In this document: one piece after another, positions 43,906-53,700 of the stretch | How positions within the stretch are numbered: the first letter of the stretch is position 1 | Layout: the number at the start of each line of letters is the position of its first letter | Origin: Paenibacillus_AQ nitricinens | GTDB taxonomy: Bacteria; Bacillota; Bacilli; Paenibacillales; Paenibacillaceae | Length of the DNA stretch: 64,000 nucleotides | Assembly: GCF_052056485.1 (NCBI RefSeq) | Contig: NZ_CP183948.1 | Span: 3,782,001-3,846,000, forward strand | Direction of reading: 5' to 3' | Made by a program: the position numbers and the translations under genes | Notes under the pieces: model-generated | The model's database searches: none | What the model was told of the DNA's origin: nothing | Seen by the model: the letters and a program-made list of their open reading frames with translations, nothing else

Positions 43906-44283
43906 TTACTTACGCTTATCTTCAGCTTTTTTGATATTCTCAGCCACTCTAAATTTCACGATCTTACTAATTAATTCATAGGGCATCGGCTGATTAAGTG
44001 GAAATTGAATGGATCCTTTTGCACCTTTATAGACGGATAGTTCTTCCCTAAAAGCCTCAATCCCATTAGGTGTTGGATAAAATCCAATATGGTTTTTGAA
44101 AGCTGCAAAATGCACCAGATTTCCGTGCAGTGCAAAAGTAGGCATCTGATAACTAATCTTTTCTTTTGCATCAGGTGCCGCTTCTTTGATCACTTTTCTT
44201 ATTGTATTAAGGATTTCTTGAAGCTCCGGTGGAAACTTGGAAATATAGTCATCGATCGATTCATACGTGATTTTACCTTCCAT
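43906..44283 (-). CDS. DUF1801 / YdhG-type protein
   Basis: A 125-residue protein of the DUF1801 family (also called YdhG/YobT-like; B. subtilis Fra is a member reported as a frataxin-like iron chaperone). YESIDDYISKFPPELQEILN, ISYQMPTFALHG, HIGFYPTPNGIEAF and GSIQFPLNQPMP are typical. The frame opens at 44298, but GAGGGG precedes ATG 44283. An iron role here is only an inference from the family. Confidence 0.85.
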   Translation of the reverse strand: MEGKITYESIDDYISKFPPELQEILNTIRKVIKEAAPDAKEKISYQMPTFALHGNLVHFAAFKNHIGFYPTPNGIEAFREELSVYKGAKGSIQFPLNQPMPYELISKIVKFRVAENIKKAEDKRK

Positions 44284-44313
44284 GTTAAGTCCCCTCACTG
44301 TTTCTAGTCACAT

Positions 44314-44676
44314 TTAACTTTGATGAAGTGCTGCCAATGCTTCGTCTTCAGTACTCTTGAACAATATTTTATTCCCCTGATTGCATTCATAAATAAAATC
44401 ATTCAGACTTTTACTATTATAGCCAGTAAATTCTCCCACAATAGCAACTCGCATCTGGTAGTTTGTATACTTTTGAAGAATCTCTCCGGCAAGCCCCGTC
44501 TTTAACTCAAAAAAATCATCCGTGATTTGCTCTTTTCTTAGAATCATTTTATCGCATTCTTGATATCTAACGTTCGCCATTAGATCCAATGCATCATTTA
44601 CATTATTAATTACAATGCCCTCGCTGGAAATCAAGGCTACTGTTGAATTGTCTTTACGGTTTAATGTGATTTGCAT
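44314..44676 (-). CDS. DUF4180 protein
   Basis: A 120-residue protein matching DUF4180 (VALISSEGIVINNVNDALDLMAN, MILRKEQITDDFFELKTGLAGEI, YQMRVAIVGEF). The function of the family is unknown. Its ATG directly follows the TGA of the ankyrin gene (TGAATG), and its ribosome binding site AAAGGAG lies within the last codons of that gene, which suggests translational coupling. Confidence 0.85.
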   Translation of the reverse strand: MQITLNRKDNSTVALISSEGIVINNVNDALDLMANVRYQECDKMILRKEQITDDFFELKTGLAGEILQKYTNYQMRVAIVGEFTGYNSKSLNDFIYECNQGNKILFKSTEDEALAALHQS

Positions 44677-45195
44677 TCAAATTGCTCCTTTTTCGATAAG
44701 AATCTCTTTTACATTGTGGTTTTCTTGTTGGATGGCTATTGCTAATACAGATTCACCACCTTCAATTTTAGCATGGACGTCAGCTCCGTGTTCGATTAAC
44801 AAGCGTATCAGCTCCACATTATCCGAATGAAAAGCTGCAGAATGCAAGGCAGAATGCCCATCGCTATCAAAAATATGTGTTTGTGCACCCTTGTTCAATA
44901 GCAGCTGGATAACTCCCATATCCCGCTCCCCAGCAATCGCAGCATGAAGTGCAGTATTGGAAGGAATATAGCTAAGCTTAGAGTGAGACACAGCATCAAC
45001 GTTAGCTCCAAAGTCTAATAACACCTGCACCGCTGCTTCTTTGCCAAAATGTGCTGCATATCCCAAAGGGGTAAGTCCCTCATTATTTTCCGTATTCACC
45101 AGAGCCGGATGGGATTCTAGAATTTGTTTTAGCCGTACAGCATCACCTTGTTGTGCCGACTGAAAAACTTCATTAATGCTTTGCTGTAATTCCAT
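44677..45195 (-). CDS. Ankyrin-repeat protein
   Basis: A 172-residue cytoplasmic protein made of about four ankyrin repeats (NEGLTPLGYAAHFGKEAAVQ, then VLLDFGANVDAVS, STNTALHAAIAGERDMGVIQ-like, DGHSALHSAAFHSDNVELIR). Such proteins usually bind other proteins. It ends directly at the start of the DUF4180 gene with which it must be co-translated; a joint function is likely but unknown. Confidence 0.87.
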   Translation of the reverse strand: MELQQSINEVFQSAQQGDAVRLKQILESHPALVNTENNEGLTPLGYAAHFGKEAAVQVLLDFGANVDAVSHSKLSYIPSNTALHAAIAGERDMGVIQLLLNKGAQTHIFDSDGHSALHSAAFHSDNVELIRLLIEHGADVHAKIEGGESVLAIAIQQENHNVKEILIEKGAI

Positions 45196-45272
45196 TAGAT
45201 TTCGCCTCTTTTCGATTGATCTGATAAACGATCTAGTTTATTTTTTCTGGATAGTCAAACCATTCTCCTGCT

Positions 45273-45325
45273 AAAAAAAGAAAAGAGTATTCATTCGAAG
45301 GTTATCAAATGAATACTCTTTCTTT
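45273..45325 (-). terminator. Terminator of the LamG-SLH gene
   Basis: On the minus strand AAAGAGTATTCATT pairs with AATGAATACTCTTT in a perfect 14-base stem followed by a T-rich tract. Confidence 0.85.
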
Positions 45326-45349
45326 TCAATGTTTATTGTAAGTCAATTT

Positions 45350-48300
45350 TTAAATTAAATCAGACTTTTGAAGAAGACGTTTAACGATTGCAGCAACCTC
45401 AGCTCTGGTCATATCATTTTTAGGAGCAAGCACATTGCTGCTTCGTCCCATGATTACGCCTGCCTGTAAGCAATCAGTAATTGCGCTAATCGCCCAGTCA
45501 GATGCTTTGCTGGCATCGGTATATGGGTTCAAGAATCCTTCAGTGGATTGATTAGGAAGCTTAGCTTTTAACGCTGTGATTTTCATTGCTTTGGCGATAA
45601 TTAGCATCGCTTGTTCACGGGTAATTTGTTCATCAGGGCGAAACATGCCGTCTTCAAAACCATTAATTAATTGATAGGCATATGCAGTATTGATCGCACT
45701 ATTATACCAATCCGTAGTCTTAACATCTGCAAATGGTGTTGCCGCTTGTTTCAATTCAAGTCCGAGGCCTTGTACAACAATTGCCGCAAACTCTGCACGG
45801 GTAATCGCTTGGTCAGGCGTAAATTGGCCATTGCCAGATCCCTCGATGACTAATCTGGAACCCATATCATTCACTGCATCTTTTGCCCAATGATTAGCAA
45901 CATCGTTAAATTCAAGTGGATGCCAGATAACAGAGTAAGTGCCGGCACTAAGGCTGTTAATTGTAGCAAAATATTTACCATCAATTACTTCCACTTTAGT
46001 AGGTACATGGTGCACTGTGCCATCAGCATCAACATATACACCCGTTGTAATCTTGTTCGGGTCCATTCCCTCCGGAATAGCAATGGTACGTTTTACGTAC
46101 GTATTGAATTGAGATAGTTCAATACTCTTATCTCCGTAAATACCTCTAGCCGTAAAGTTCACCGGTGCCCCGACTAATGAAAATGATCCGTTTTGCGCAG
46201 CAGCTCCTAATGCTTTAACTTGATCAGCAGTTGGTGCGCTGATTTCAATCTGTATTTTAATATCTTGTAAAGCTACAGATTTGCCAATCTGCGCGGATAA
46301 GGCATCAATATCAATCTGCCCGGCAGGCAGTGTAAATGTCGCATTTCCGGCTTTGATTTCAAGTACTGCTTGATTTCCCTGCATATTTTTAACCATTTGT
46401 CCATTTAGTTCGCCAACAATAACATCCGATTTACTAGTGGCAGTGATAGAAACCACAGCACCTTTACCTTCAGCGGCGAGCTTGTCTTCCAGCTTCTTCT
46501 GGTCTAAAGCAATAGTAGTTAGCGTTTGATCCTTCCGTTTACCATTGGTCGCGGACCCCACACTTTCCGCTTTACCATTAATTAGAATGGAAGCATCATT
46601 TGCCAAAGGTGCCGGCGTTGCTGATGGGGTTGGTTGTGAAGGAACATCAACACTGGATGGAGCGCTCGGGATGACCGCATTGGACGCCACAGAGAATTCG
46701 CTGAATCCAGCCTTATTGATGGCCTGTACCGTGAAGGTGTAGCTTGTACCATTCGTCAAACCACTGATCGTAAGCGGACTTCCCGTTCCCGTAACCGTCA
46801 ATCCTCCTGGAATAGCCGTGACAATATACCCTGTGATCTCACTCCCGCCATCGTTAGCTGGTGGCGTAAAGGTGATGATCGCTTGACCATTCTCTGCGCT
46901 TGCAGTGATAGATGTTGGAGCACTCGGTGCTGTAATTGGCCTCACAGGCGCTTTTACATGTACTGTTGTTGAAGCCGTATAACTTCCATCTTTGGTCGTA
47001 GCCGTGATGATGGCTGTTCCCACACCCACCGGAGTAATTACTCCATTCACAACCTTAGCTACCGTCTCATCGCTGGAACTCCAAATCACGTCTGGATCCG
47101 TTGCGTTTACAGGCTCTATTGTCGCTTTTAGTGTTCCATCAGCTTCACCAGCTGTTAAATCGAGCGTCTCCTGATCTAACCTCACCCCAGTCACATTCAC
47201 AACTGGTGGAATGGGTTCACTTACATGTACTGTTGTTGAAGCTGTAAAACTTCCATCTTTGGTCGTTACTGTGATGATTGCTGTGCCCACACCAACTGGA
47301 GTGACTACTCCGTAAACAACCTTGGCTACTGTCTCATCACTAGAGCTCCAGATGACACCCTTATTCGTTGCATCGGCAGGTGCCACTGTCGCTTGTAACG
47401 TTTCGTCGCTTTCTCCCACTGTTAAATTAATGGTGGTCTGGTCTAGCGTTACTCCCGTTACGATAACGGTAGGTGGTGTTGGGGCTGCGACATTAACGGT
47501 CGTTTTAGCCGTAAAGCTACCATCTTTAGTCGTCACGGTGATCGTTGCTGTTCCTTTGCCCACTGGAATGACAACACCGTTCACTACGGTTGCGACAGTT
47601 TCATCACTGGAGCTCCAGATTACATCTTTATCCGTTGCATTCACAGGTTCAATTGTAGCATGTAGTAAGGCATCCGCTTCACCAGCAGTTAAGTCTAGCG
47701 TCTCCTGATCAAGCTTCACTCCAGTTACGTTCACAACTGGTGGGATTGGAGCACTCACAGTAACTACGGATGTAGCCGTATAACTTCCATCCATAGAGGT
47801 TGCTGTGATCGTTGCTGTTCCAATACCTACCGGTGTCACCACACCGTTCACAACGGTCGCAACCGTTTCATCACTGGAGCTCCAAATTACTGTTTTGTTC
47901 GTGGCATTAGCAGGTGCGATGACAGCTTTCAATGTATCTCCCGCTTCTCCCTCTGTTAACTGGAGTGTTGTCTTATTCAAGGTCAATCCGGTTACGATGA
48001 CATCCCCCACATCGTTTACCGTCAAGTTAAAGGTGTAAGTGTTGCTTAATTTCCCATCATCTACTTTGACAGAAATCACACTGGTACCGAAAGCATTTAC
48101 CGCCGGTGTAATTTCTAACGTTCGTAACTCACCACTTCCACTTACCTTCAGGCCACTATTCGGAATTAAAAGAGTATTTGAGGAGGTAGCGGATACTTGT
48201 AGGTCATCTCCATCTACATCAGTGACCTTAAAAGATCGTGATACCGACTTATTTTTGTCCGTTGTAGTATTTCCCATGAAGCCAGTGTCTTGCTTCCAGC

Positions 48301-49471
48301 TTGCTCCCGTAATTGTTCCGTTCTTACCTGCAGTGACCAGTGTATTATAAGCAACATTACCATCATTACTATTTGCTAATTTATAGTTTAAAGCCAGATT
48401 AGGCTCCGTCCCTTTCAAATCGACGTTCATTTCGCGCACAATGTCACTCTGAGTTTTGGCTTTACTCCAGAATCTTACGTCTCTCATTCCACCGTTATAG
48501 TCTCCGTCCTGTCTCCAAGTGCTTTTACCAAGCCAATTGTTCGGACGCGCAACGTTTCCAACCGTACTTAAATCCATAGGTCCTTCTGCTTTAAGAACGC
48601 CATCCCAATAAATACGTCCCTTTTTCTGAGTGTGATCATAAACAATCGCGACATGAACCCACTTGGAAATCGGAAAATCTTCAGCGACATTAATGTCTCC
48701 TTTATTGGTGTACGCGGTGAAGTTCATTTTTTTTCCGTTAAAGCCTACAAAAATATTGTGGTCTGCCTCACCGATTGAAGATTCGAAAAATCTCATCCAT
48801 GTATTAAAACCATTGACCTTCAAAAATCCTTCAACTGTAAAAGAGTTCCCATAAATACGTTGATCCGGGAACGACACATAATCCCCGCTACCGTCAAAAC
48901 TAAGATAGTCCCCACCATTCAGTTCTGTCAGATAAGGTGCATCGTTCACTGGGTTTACAGTAATTGTGGCAGTGCCTAAATCTGGATTGAATGCGGCAGA
49001 AACTGTGGTATTCGCATTTTTTTGATAATTTTGATAACCGGCTACTGTAGTATCCCATAGCTTAAAGCGAATGGAAGCTTGTCCGTTCCAATCTTTCCCT
49101 GGGACAAAACGTATTTTCTCCGATTTCAGCAGCAGAAAAGCTTTAGTGTCCGACACCGGCTCGATATTATACCAGATATTTCCTTGTGTGTTGTAATATT
49201 GCCAGGCCCCATTGGTATTATCAAAAGATACCACAGCAATCCCTGTTGTCGCTGGATCGCTTACCTTTGCTGCCAAAAGACTTGACACAACAACGCCCGC
49301 GTTGGAAGTATCATCTTCATTAATGGACGGTATCACTACTGGGCTATTCTCGAGCCAACCAAAGCTCGATTTTGCACTCATGATTTGAGGATGGATCGGC
49401 CCCACACCTTGCACCACAAGTCCAGTGGCTAACGAAATACTAATGCCTATTTTCATAAATGATGGCTTCAA
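45350..49471 (-). CDS. Giant SLH surface protein with LamG, Big2 and Fn3 domains
   Basis: A 1,373-residue cell-surface protein. A signal peptide (MKIGISISLATGLVVQGVG) follows a TTG start behind GGGGG. In order: a cadherin/VCBS-like beta domain (~40-180), a LamG-like lectin domain (~185-395, FDGSGDYVSFPDQRIYGNSF, WVHVAIVYDHTQKKGRIYW), another beta domain, four tandem Big2 repeats (~492-848), an Fn3 domain (~852-940), an SLH-associated domain common in Paenibacillus, and three SLH motifs (HWAKDAVNDMGSRLVIEGSG; DWYNSAINTAYAYQLINGF; DWAISAITDCLQAGVIMG). SLH motifs bind pyruvylated wall polymer. It may serve as an adhesion or sugar-contact protein; no enzyme domain is seen. The two-component genes lie directly upstream in the same orientation but are separated by a terminator. 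Confidence 0.9.
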   Translation of the reverse strand: MKPSFMKIGISISLATGLVVQGVGPIHPQIMSAKSSFGWLENSPVVIPSINEDDTSNAGVVVSSLLAAKVSDPATTGIAVVSFDNTNGAWQYYNTQGNIWYNIEPVSDTKAFLLLKSEKIRFVPGKDWNGQASIRFKLWDTTVAGYQNYQKNANTTVSAAFNPDLGTATITVNPVNDAPYLTELNGGDYLSFDGSGDYVSFPDQRIYGNSFTVEGFLKVNGFNTWMRFFESSIGEADHNIFVGFNGKKMNFTAYTNKGDINVAEDFPISKWVHVAIVYDHTQKKGRIYWDGVLKAEGPMDLSTVGNVARPNNWLGKSTWRQDGDYNGGMRDVRFWSKAKTQSDIVREMNVDLKGTEPNLALNYKLANSNDGNVAYNTLVTAGKNGTITGASWKQDTGFMGNTTTDKNKSVSRSFKVTDVDGDDLQVSATSSNTLLIPNSGLKVSGSGELRTLEITPAVNAFGTSVISVKVDDGKLSNTYTFNLTVNDVGDVIVTGLTLNKTTLQLTEGEAGDTLKAVIAPANATNKTVIWSSSDETVATVVNGVVTPVGIGTATITATSMDGSYTATSVVTVSAPIPPVVNVTGVKLDQETLDLTAGEADALLHATIEPVNATDKDVIWSSSDETVATVVNGVVIPVGKGTATITVTTKDGSFTAKTTVNVAAPTPPTVIVTGVTLDQTTINLTVGESDETLQATVAPADATNKGVIWSSSDETVAKVVYGVVTPVGVGTAIITVTTKDGSFTASTTVHVSEPIPPVVNVTGVRLDQETLDLTAGEADGTLKATIEPVNATDPDVIWSSSDETVAKVVNGVITPVGVGTAIITATTKDGSYTASTTVHVKAPVRPITAPSAPTSITASAENGQAIITFTPPANDGGSEITGYIVTAIPGGLTVTGTGSPLTISGLTNGTSYTFTVQAINKAGFSEFSVASNAVIPSAPSSVDVPSQPTPSATPAPLANDASILINGKAESVGSATNGKRKDQTLTTIALDQKKLEDKLAAEGKGAVVSITATSKSDVIVGELNGQMVKNMQGNQAVLEIKAGNATFTLPAGQIDIDALSAQIGKSVALQDIKIQIEISAPTADQVKALGAAAQNGSFSLVGAPVNFTARGIYGDKSIELSQFNTYVKRTIAIPEGMDPNKITTGVYVDADGTVHHVPTKVEVIDGKYFATINSLSAGTYSVIWHPLEFNDVANHWAKDAVNDMGSRLVIEGSGNGQFTPDQAITRAEFAAIVVQGLGLELKQAATPFADVKTTDWYNSAINTAYAYQLINGFEDGMFRPDEQITREQAMLIIAKAMKITALKAKLPNQSTEGFLNPYTDASKASDWAISAITDCLQAGVIMGRSSNVLAPKNDMTRAEVAAIVKRLLQKSDLI
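46929..47997 (-). repeat. Four tandem 267-base Big2 repeats
   Basis: Inside the surface-protein gene four units of ~89 residues repeat (DETVA near the middle of each, with IWSSSDETVA in all four). Units 2 and 4 are most alike (LDQETLDLTAGEAD, EPVNATD), while 1 and 3 share TT and APA-ATNK features, an A-B-A-B order. Confidence 0.88.
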
Positions 49472-49559
49472 ACTCTTTTTCCCCCTCTAGCTTAAATCAT
49501 GTCATCATTTCGACAATAATCGAGAGTATTATACAAAATTATGATAAACGAAAAATAAA

Positions 49560-49601
49560 CAAAAAAAGAACCCTCGAAATCTAATCGATTCGTCGGTTCT
49601 C
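49560..49601 (-). terminator. Terminator after the two-component genes
   Basis: On the minus strand AGAACCGACGAATC pairs with GATTTCGAGGGTTCT and is followed by TTTTTTT, just past the response-regulator stop. Confidence 0.82.
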
Positions 49602-49612
49602 TTTTTCTTATA

Positions 49613-50704
49613 CTAATTCATCATCTTCTTAATCAACGCTTTGAGCTTAGGATCAGGTGAAGTTCCAAGCTCCTGTTGAAGGGTCTCTTCCAATTGCCCA
49701 TATCGCCGATAGGCTTCATTCATTCGCCCTAGTTCAATATATAAATGGATGATTTCCTGATGGATATCTTCTCTCAAGGGGTCCAATTTCAATATTCTCT
49801 CAAAGTAGTGCAGTGATTGTTGAGGTTCGTTCTGCTCCATGTGAAATCTACCTGCCAGTTCCAGCAGTCCAATAAAATCCTGTTCAAGACGGAGTGTCTT
49901 CCCACTGGCCCAATCGTATGATTTTCCTTTGAGAAAGGTTCCCGTATACAATGTTTCCACTAGATTGAACCACGCTGAATTTCTTTTCAAGACATGTCTA
50001 ATTTGCTTCAACAATCGCTCAAATTCATACAAATCACAATAAACACTGCGTTCATCTATACTAATTTCATTTCTACTCGCCTTTATTACACTAGGACCGA
50101 TTGCTTTTCGAATATAATATAAGGTAGAGTTCAGATTTTTGAGCGCTTTTTCAGGTTCCAGCCCGCTCCATAAGGTGTCGATAATTTCTTCACGGCTAAC
50201 GGTTCCTTTACTAACCAAAAAAGCAAACAACTCTTCGGTTTTTGGACTTCTCAACTTAATGGGCTCTCTGTCTTGTGTCCGGCGGTATATCTTTAGTCCA
50301 TTAAATAAAAGCACTTCCATAACAGGCTGAACCGTCACTCCTCGATTTATTTTTTTGATCTTATCCAGAGTTTTAGTTAATCGCTGAGCAGTTACAGGCT
50401 TCAACAGATAATCGACAGCACTCAGTTCGAAGGCTTGCAGTGCGTACTCGTCATACCCTGTAACAAAAACCACATCAATCGATTCATCTAGTTCATGTAA
50501 AAAGGCAGAAAGCTTCATTCCATTCGTGTCAGGCATAGAAATGTCCAAAAATGCAACATCAATCGAATTTCCCTTTACAAATTCATAGGCTTCTGTCGGA
50601 TCCAGAAAAGTACTGTATACTTCAATCTCACCACTCTGAGACAATATTCTTTTTAACCGCTTAATTGATAGTTCTTCATCATCTACGATAATAGCTCGAA
50701 GCAT
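49613..50704 (-). CDS. Response regulator with SARP/BTAD-type output
   Basis: A 363-residue protein. Residues 1-120 form a receiver domain (IIVDDEELSIKRL, phosphoacceptor D54 in AFLDISMPD, then AVDYLLKPV). A winged-helix domain follows (~150-230, KTEELFAFLVSKGTVSREEI, LNSTLYYIRKAIG), then a bacterial transcriptional activation domain of TPR-like helices (~240-355, NEPQQSLHYFERILKLDPLR, GRMNEAYRRYGQLEETLQQE). It lies 3 bases after the hybrid kinase and is expected to be its main partner. The target genes are not shown; the SLH gene downstream is a candidate only by closeness. Confidence 0.9.
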   Translation of the reverse strand: MLRAIIVDDEELSIKRLKRILSQSGEIEVYSTFLDPTEAYEFVKGNSIDVAFLDISMPDTNGMKLSAFLHELDESIDVVFVTGYDEYALQAFELSAVDYLLKPVTAQRLTKTLDKIKKINRGVTVQPVMEVLLFNGLKIYRRTQDREPIKLRSPKTEELFAFLVSKGTVSREEIIDTLWSGLEPEKALKNLNSTLYYIRKAIGPSVIKASRNEISIDERSVYCDLYEFERLLKQIRHVLKRNSAWFNLVETLYTGTFLKGKSYDWASGKTLRLEQDFIGLLELAGRFHMEQNEPQQSLHYFERILKLDPLREDIHQEIIHLYIELGRMNEAYRRYGQLEETLQQELGTSPDPKLKALIKKMMN

Positions 50705-50707
50705 GTG

Positions 50708-53700
50708 TCAACCTCCTACCCGCTTGCTATGCTGTTTGGGGATGTCAAAAGAAACCCGTGTACCTTTTCCTTCAACACTTTCAATACATACACTTTTTCC
50801 ATAAAGAAGTTTGATGCGCTGACTGATATTCCACAGCCCTACGCCTCTTTTATCTACATCTGATCGCATAATCTCCTTCAGCTTGTGTTCGCTCATTCCA
50901 CATCCATCATCTTCTACAACAAAGCTGACCACAGCAAGATCCGACGACTCTTTCACAGCTATAGTGACCTTTCCTCCGCGTAAATTGGACATCAGTCCAT
51001 GTCTTATAGCATTTTCCACTAATGGTTGTAAGATCAGTGGAGGAATCCGGCTATCTGAATTTGCGGTTATATCATATTGGACTTGTAATCTCGAACCAAA
51101 GCGCACTTTTTCAATATTAACGTAAGCTTTAACCAGTTCTAGCTCGCTCTCCAGGGTCGTTAACGAATCCAACTGTTTGAAATCAAAGCTACTTCTCAAA
51201 TACTGTGATAGCTCCAGTGTTAATTCCTCTGCCTGCTCAGGTTCTTCCACACATAATGCAGCAATTGAATTCAGGGCATTATACAAGAAATGAGGTTTAA
51301 TCTGAGAACGTAAAAAGGCGATTTCGGCATCTTTTGCCATTTTCACGGAAGCTCTCAATCGGGTCAGACTTTTCACTCGCGCCATTAGCTCCTCCGCTTC
51401 AAACGGTTTCCCCACATAATCATTTGCCCCTTTGTCCATGGACAATTTCATATCGGTAAGTCTGTTTTTCGCCGTTAACATTAATACAGGGAGCTCAAAG
51501 GCAGTGAACCTTTCTCTGATCTTTTGCAGCACCTCATAGCCAGAAATATCAGGCATTGTAATGTCCAGAACAACCAGGAAAAAGTCTGAATTCTTCGATA
51601 GCTCATCGAGTGCCAACTGCCCGCGGTTCACGACAACAATGGGATATCCCTCTAGCTTGAACAAGTTGATCATCGATTGAAGGTTAGCAAAATCATCGTC
51701 CACGACCAAGATCGGTTCATTGATTTTACCTTTAATATATACGGGGTACTCCTGACGAGGGAAGACAACCTCTCTATAAGGAAGTGTCTTTTCAACCATT
51801 GGACCCGTGATTTGATTAGATAACTTCTCCCAGCGTGGAAGGGTAAAAATAAAAACCGAACCTTTACCTATATTAGATTCCACTCTAATGTTCCCACCAT
51901 GTAACTCCACTAACTTTTTGGTAATGCTTAGTCCGAGACCTGTTCCACCATGACTATGGATTTCAGCTTCGTCCACCTGCTCATAGGCCATAAAAATACG
52001 TTTTTGCATATCCGGTGCAATTCCAATTCCCATATCTGCTACACGAACTTCAACCCATTCATGCATAGCTCTTGCACTAATATGTATTTCACCTTGCTCC
52101 GTAAATTTAATCGCATTATCTACCAAGTTGTGCAAAATCTGAATCAGCCGATTGCCATCCGCATGCACCGTAGGGAAATCTGGAGCAACACTGTTTATGA
52201 GCAGGATCGACTTTTCTCCGAGCAGGAACGAATGAATACCGATGACAGAATCAACTACAGCTTTCAGATCTAACGTGCTTTTATATAATGTGATATCTCC
52301 ATGCTTCATTTTAGAATAATCGAGCAATTCGTTTACCATATAAGTTAATCTTCTGCCACTTCCCAAAACGATCGCTAGATTCTGCGCTTGCCTGTCGGTA
52401 ACTGGACCCTCAACCCCATTAAGAAGTGTAGCGGTAATATTCACTATGGCATTCAATGGTGTTTTCAGCTCATGAGAGGTGTTGGAGAGAAACTCATCTT
52501 TAATTTTGTCCAATCCAATTAGCTGGTTTTTCATTTCGTCTATCGTATGATAAGCCTCGAAAAAACGGAGCACAATTAGTACGATCATAATGATATTAAA
52601 AGCAACAATGTAGAACTGTCCAAGCCAAAGATTCTCTTTCATCGAAAGCGCAAACAGAATAATGTCTATGGAGTACAGATTAATAGCAAGAATAGCCAAG
52701 AACAGCAGCAACGATTTGATCCGATTTACTTCTGCGCTTCTAATATACAAGAGAGCCACTCTAAACAACATCCAAATTAACATCAATTCATATACAAAAA
52801 TCACATACGAAGAGAAGACCGTATAAGTACGAATAGGCAGAATCACTACCAGAATTATAAAGCTGCCTAGTATAATCGTTACGGCTTGCGCAAGTTTTAA
52901 AGAGATTATGCTTTTCTGCATTTGGTAGAAAAATATAGCCAGAACAATAAAACCCGATATGGAGGTAATATCTTTCACTTTGTATAAGACAATAAACGAA
53001 AGGTTTGGGAAAAACAGTAACAGCGAACGTTCTCCAATCAATCCATGATAAATCGCGAGCACCAAACAAATAATAGCAAACACTAATAAGGAGTAGTCCT
53101 TCTTACGGTATAACGCAGCCGCTACAAAGCAGATAACAAAAATAAGGGATAACGTTCCCAAAATTGCAACTGTGCTAAATTCACGAGCCATACTCTTCTG
53201 CTGGTTCTCCATCATCGCGGCTTCTTCGCCAAAAGTCAGAGATACGGGAATGCCTGCATTTACATATTCATAATTAGACACTTGAATGATGATCTCAACA
53301 TCACCCTTTTCAGACGAAAACAGCCCAACCTGCGGAATATTCCCCGACTTGTAATCGGCTGTACTCATAGCTGGCTTTCCATCCTCAATCAGTAGATGTC
53401 CATTCGCATATATCGCACTTGAAAAGCGGATGTTCGTTTTTTTTATGGCAAATACACCGTTTACAGGTACATTTTTCAGCACCATCCGATAAGTAGCAGA
53501 ACCAAATTTAGGTAATGGTTCCCCATCAATCACTTTGCCATTCCACTGTGAAGGGACCTCCATCCATGCTGAAGGAACTGGTTTTTCTGTGTTTGCTCCT
53601 ATAAAATGCTCAGGCGTTAGCAACTGGTTCCAATAAAATTCCCACTCACCATCTAGTTTGATAATCTCTTGTTCTTGGTAATCCCACGTTGAAAGATCCA

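Noticed and set aside
46992..48038. Several long plus-strand frames opposite the Big2 repeats
   Set aside because: They are antisense shadows of the repeat array with repeated, low-complexity sequence and no start signals.
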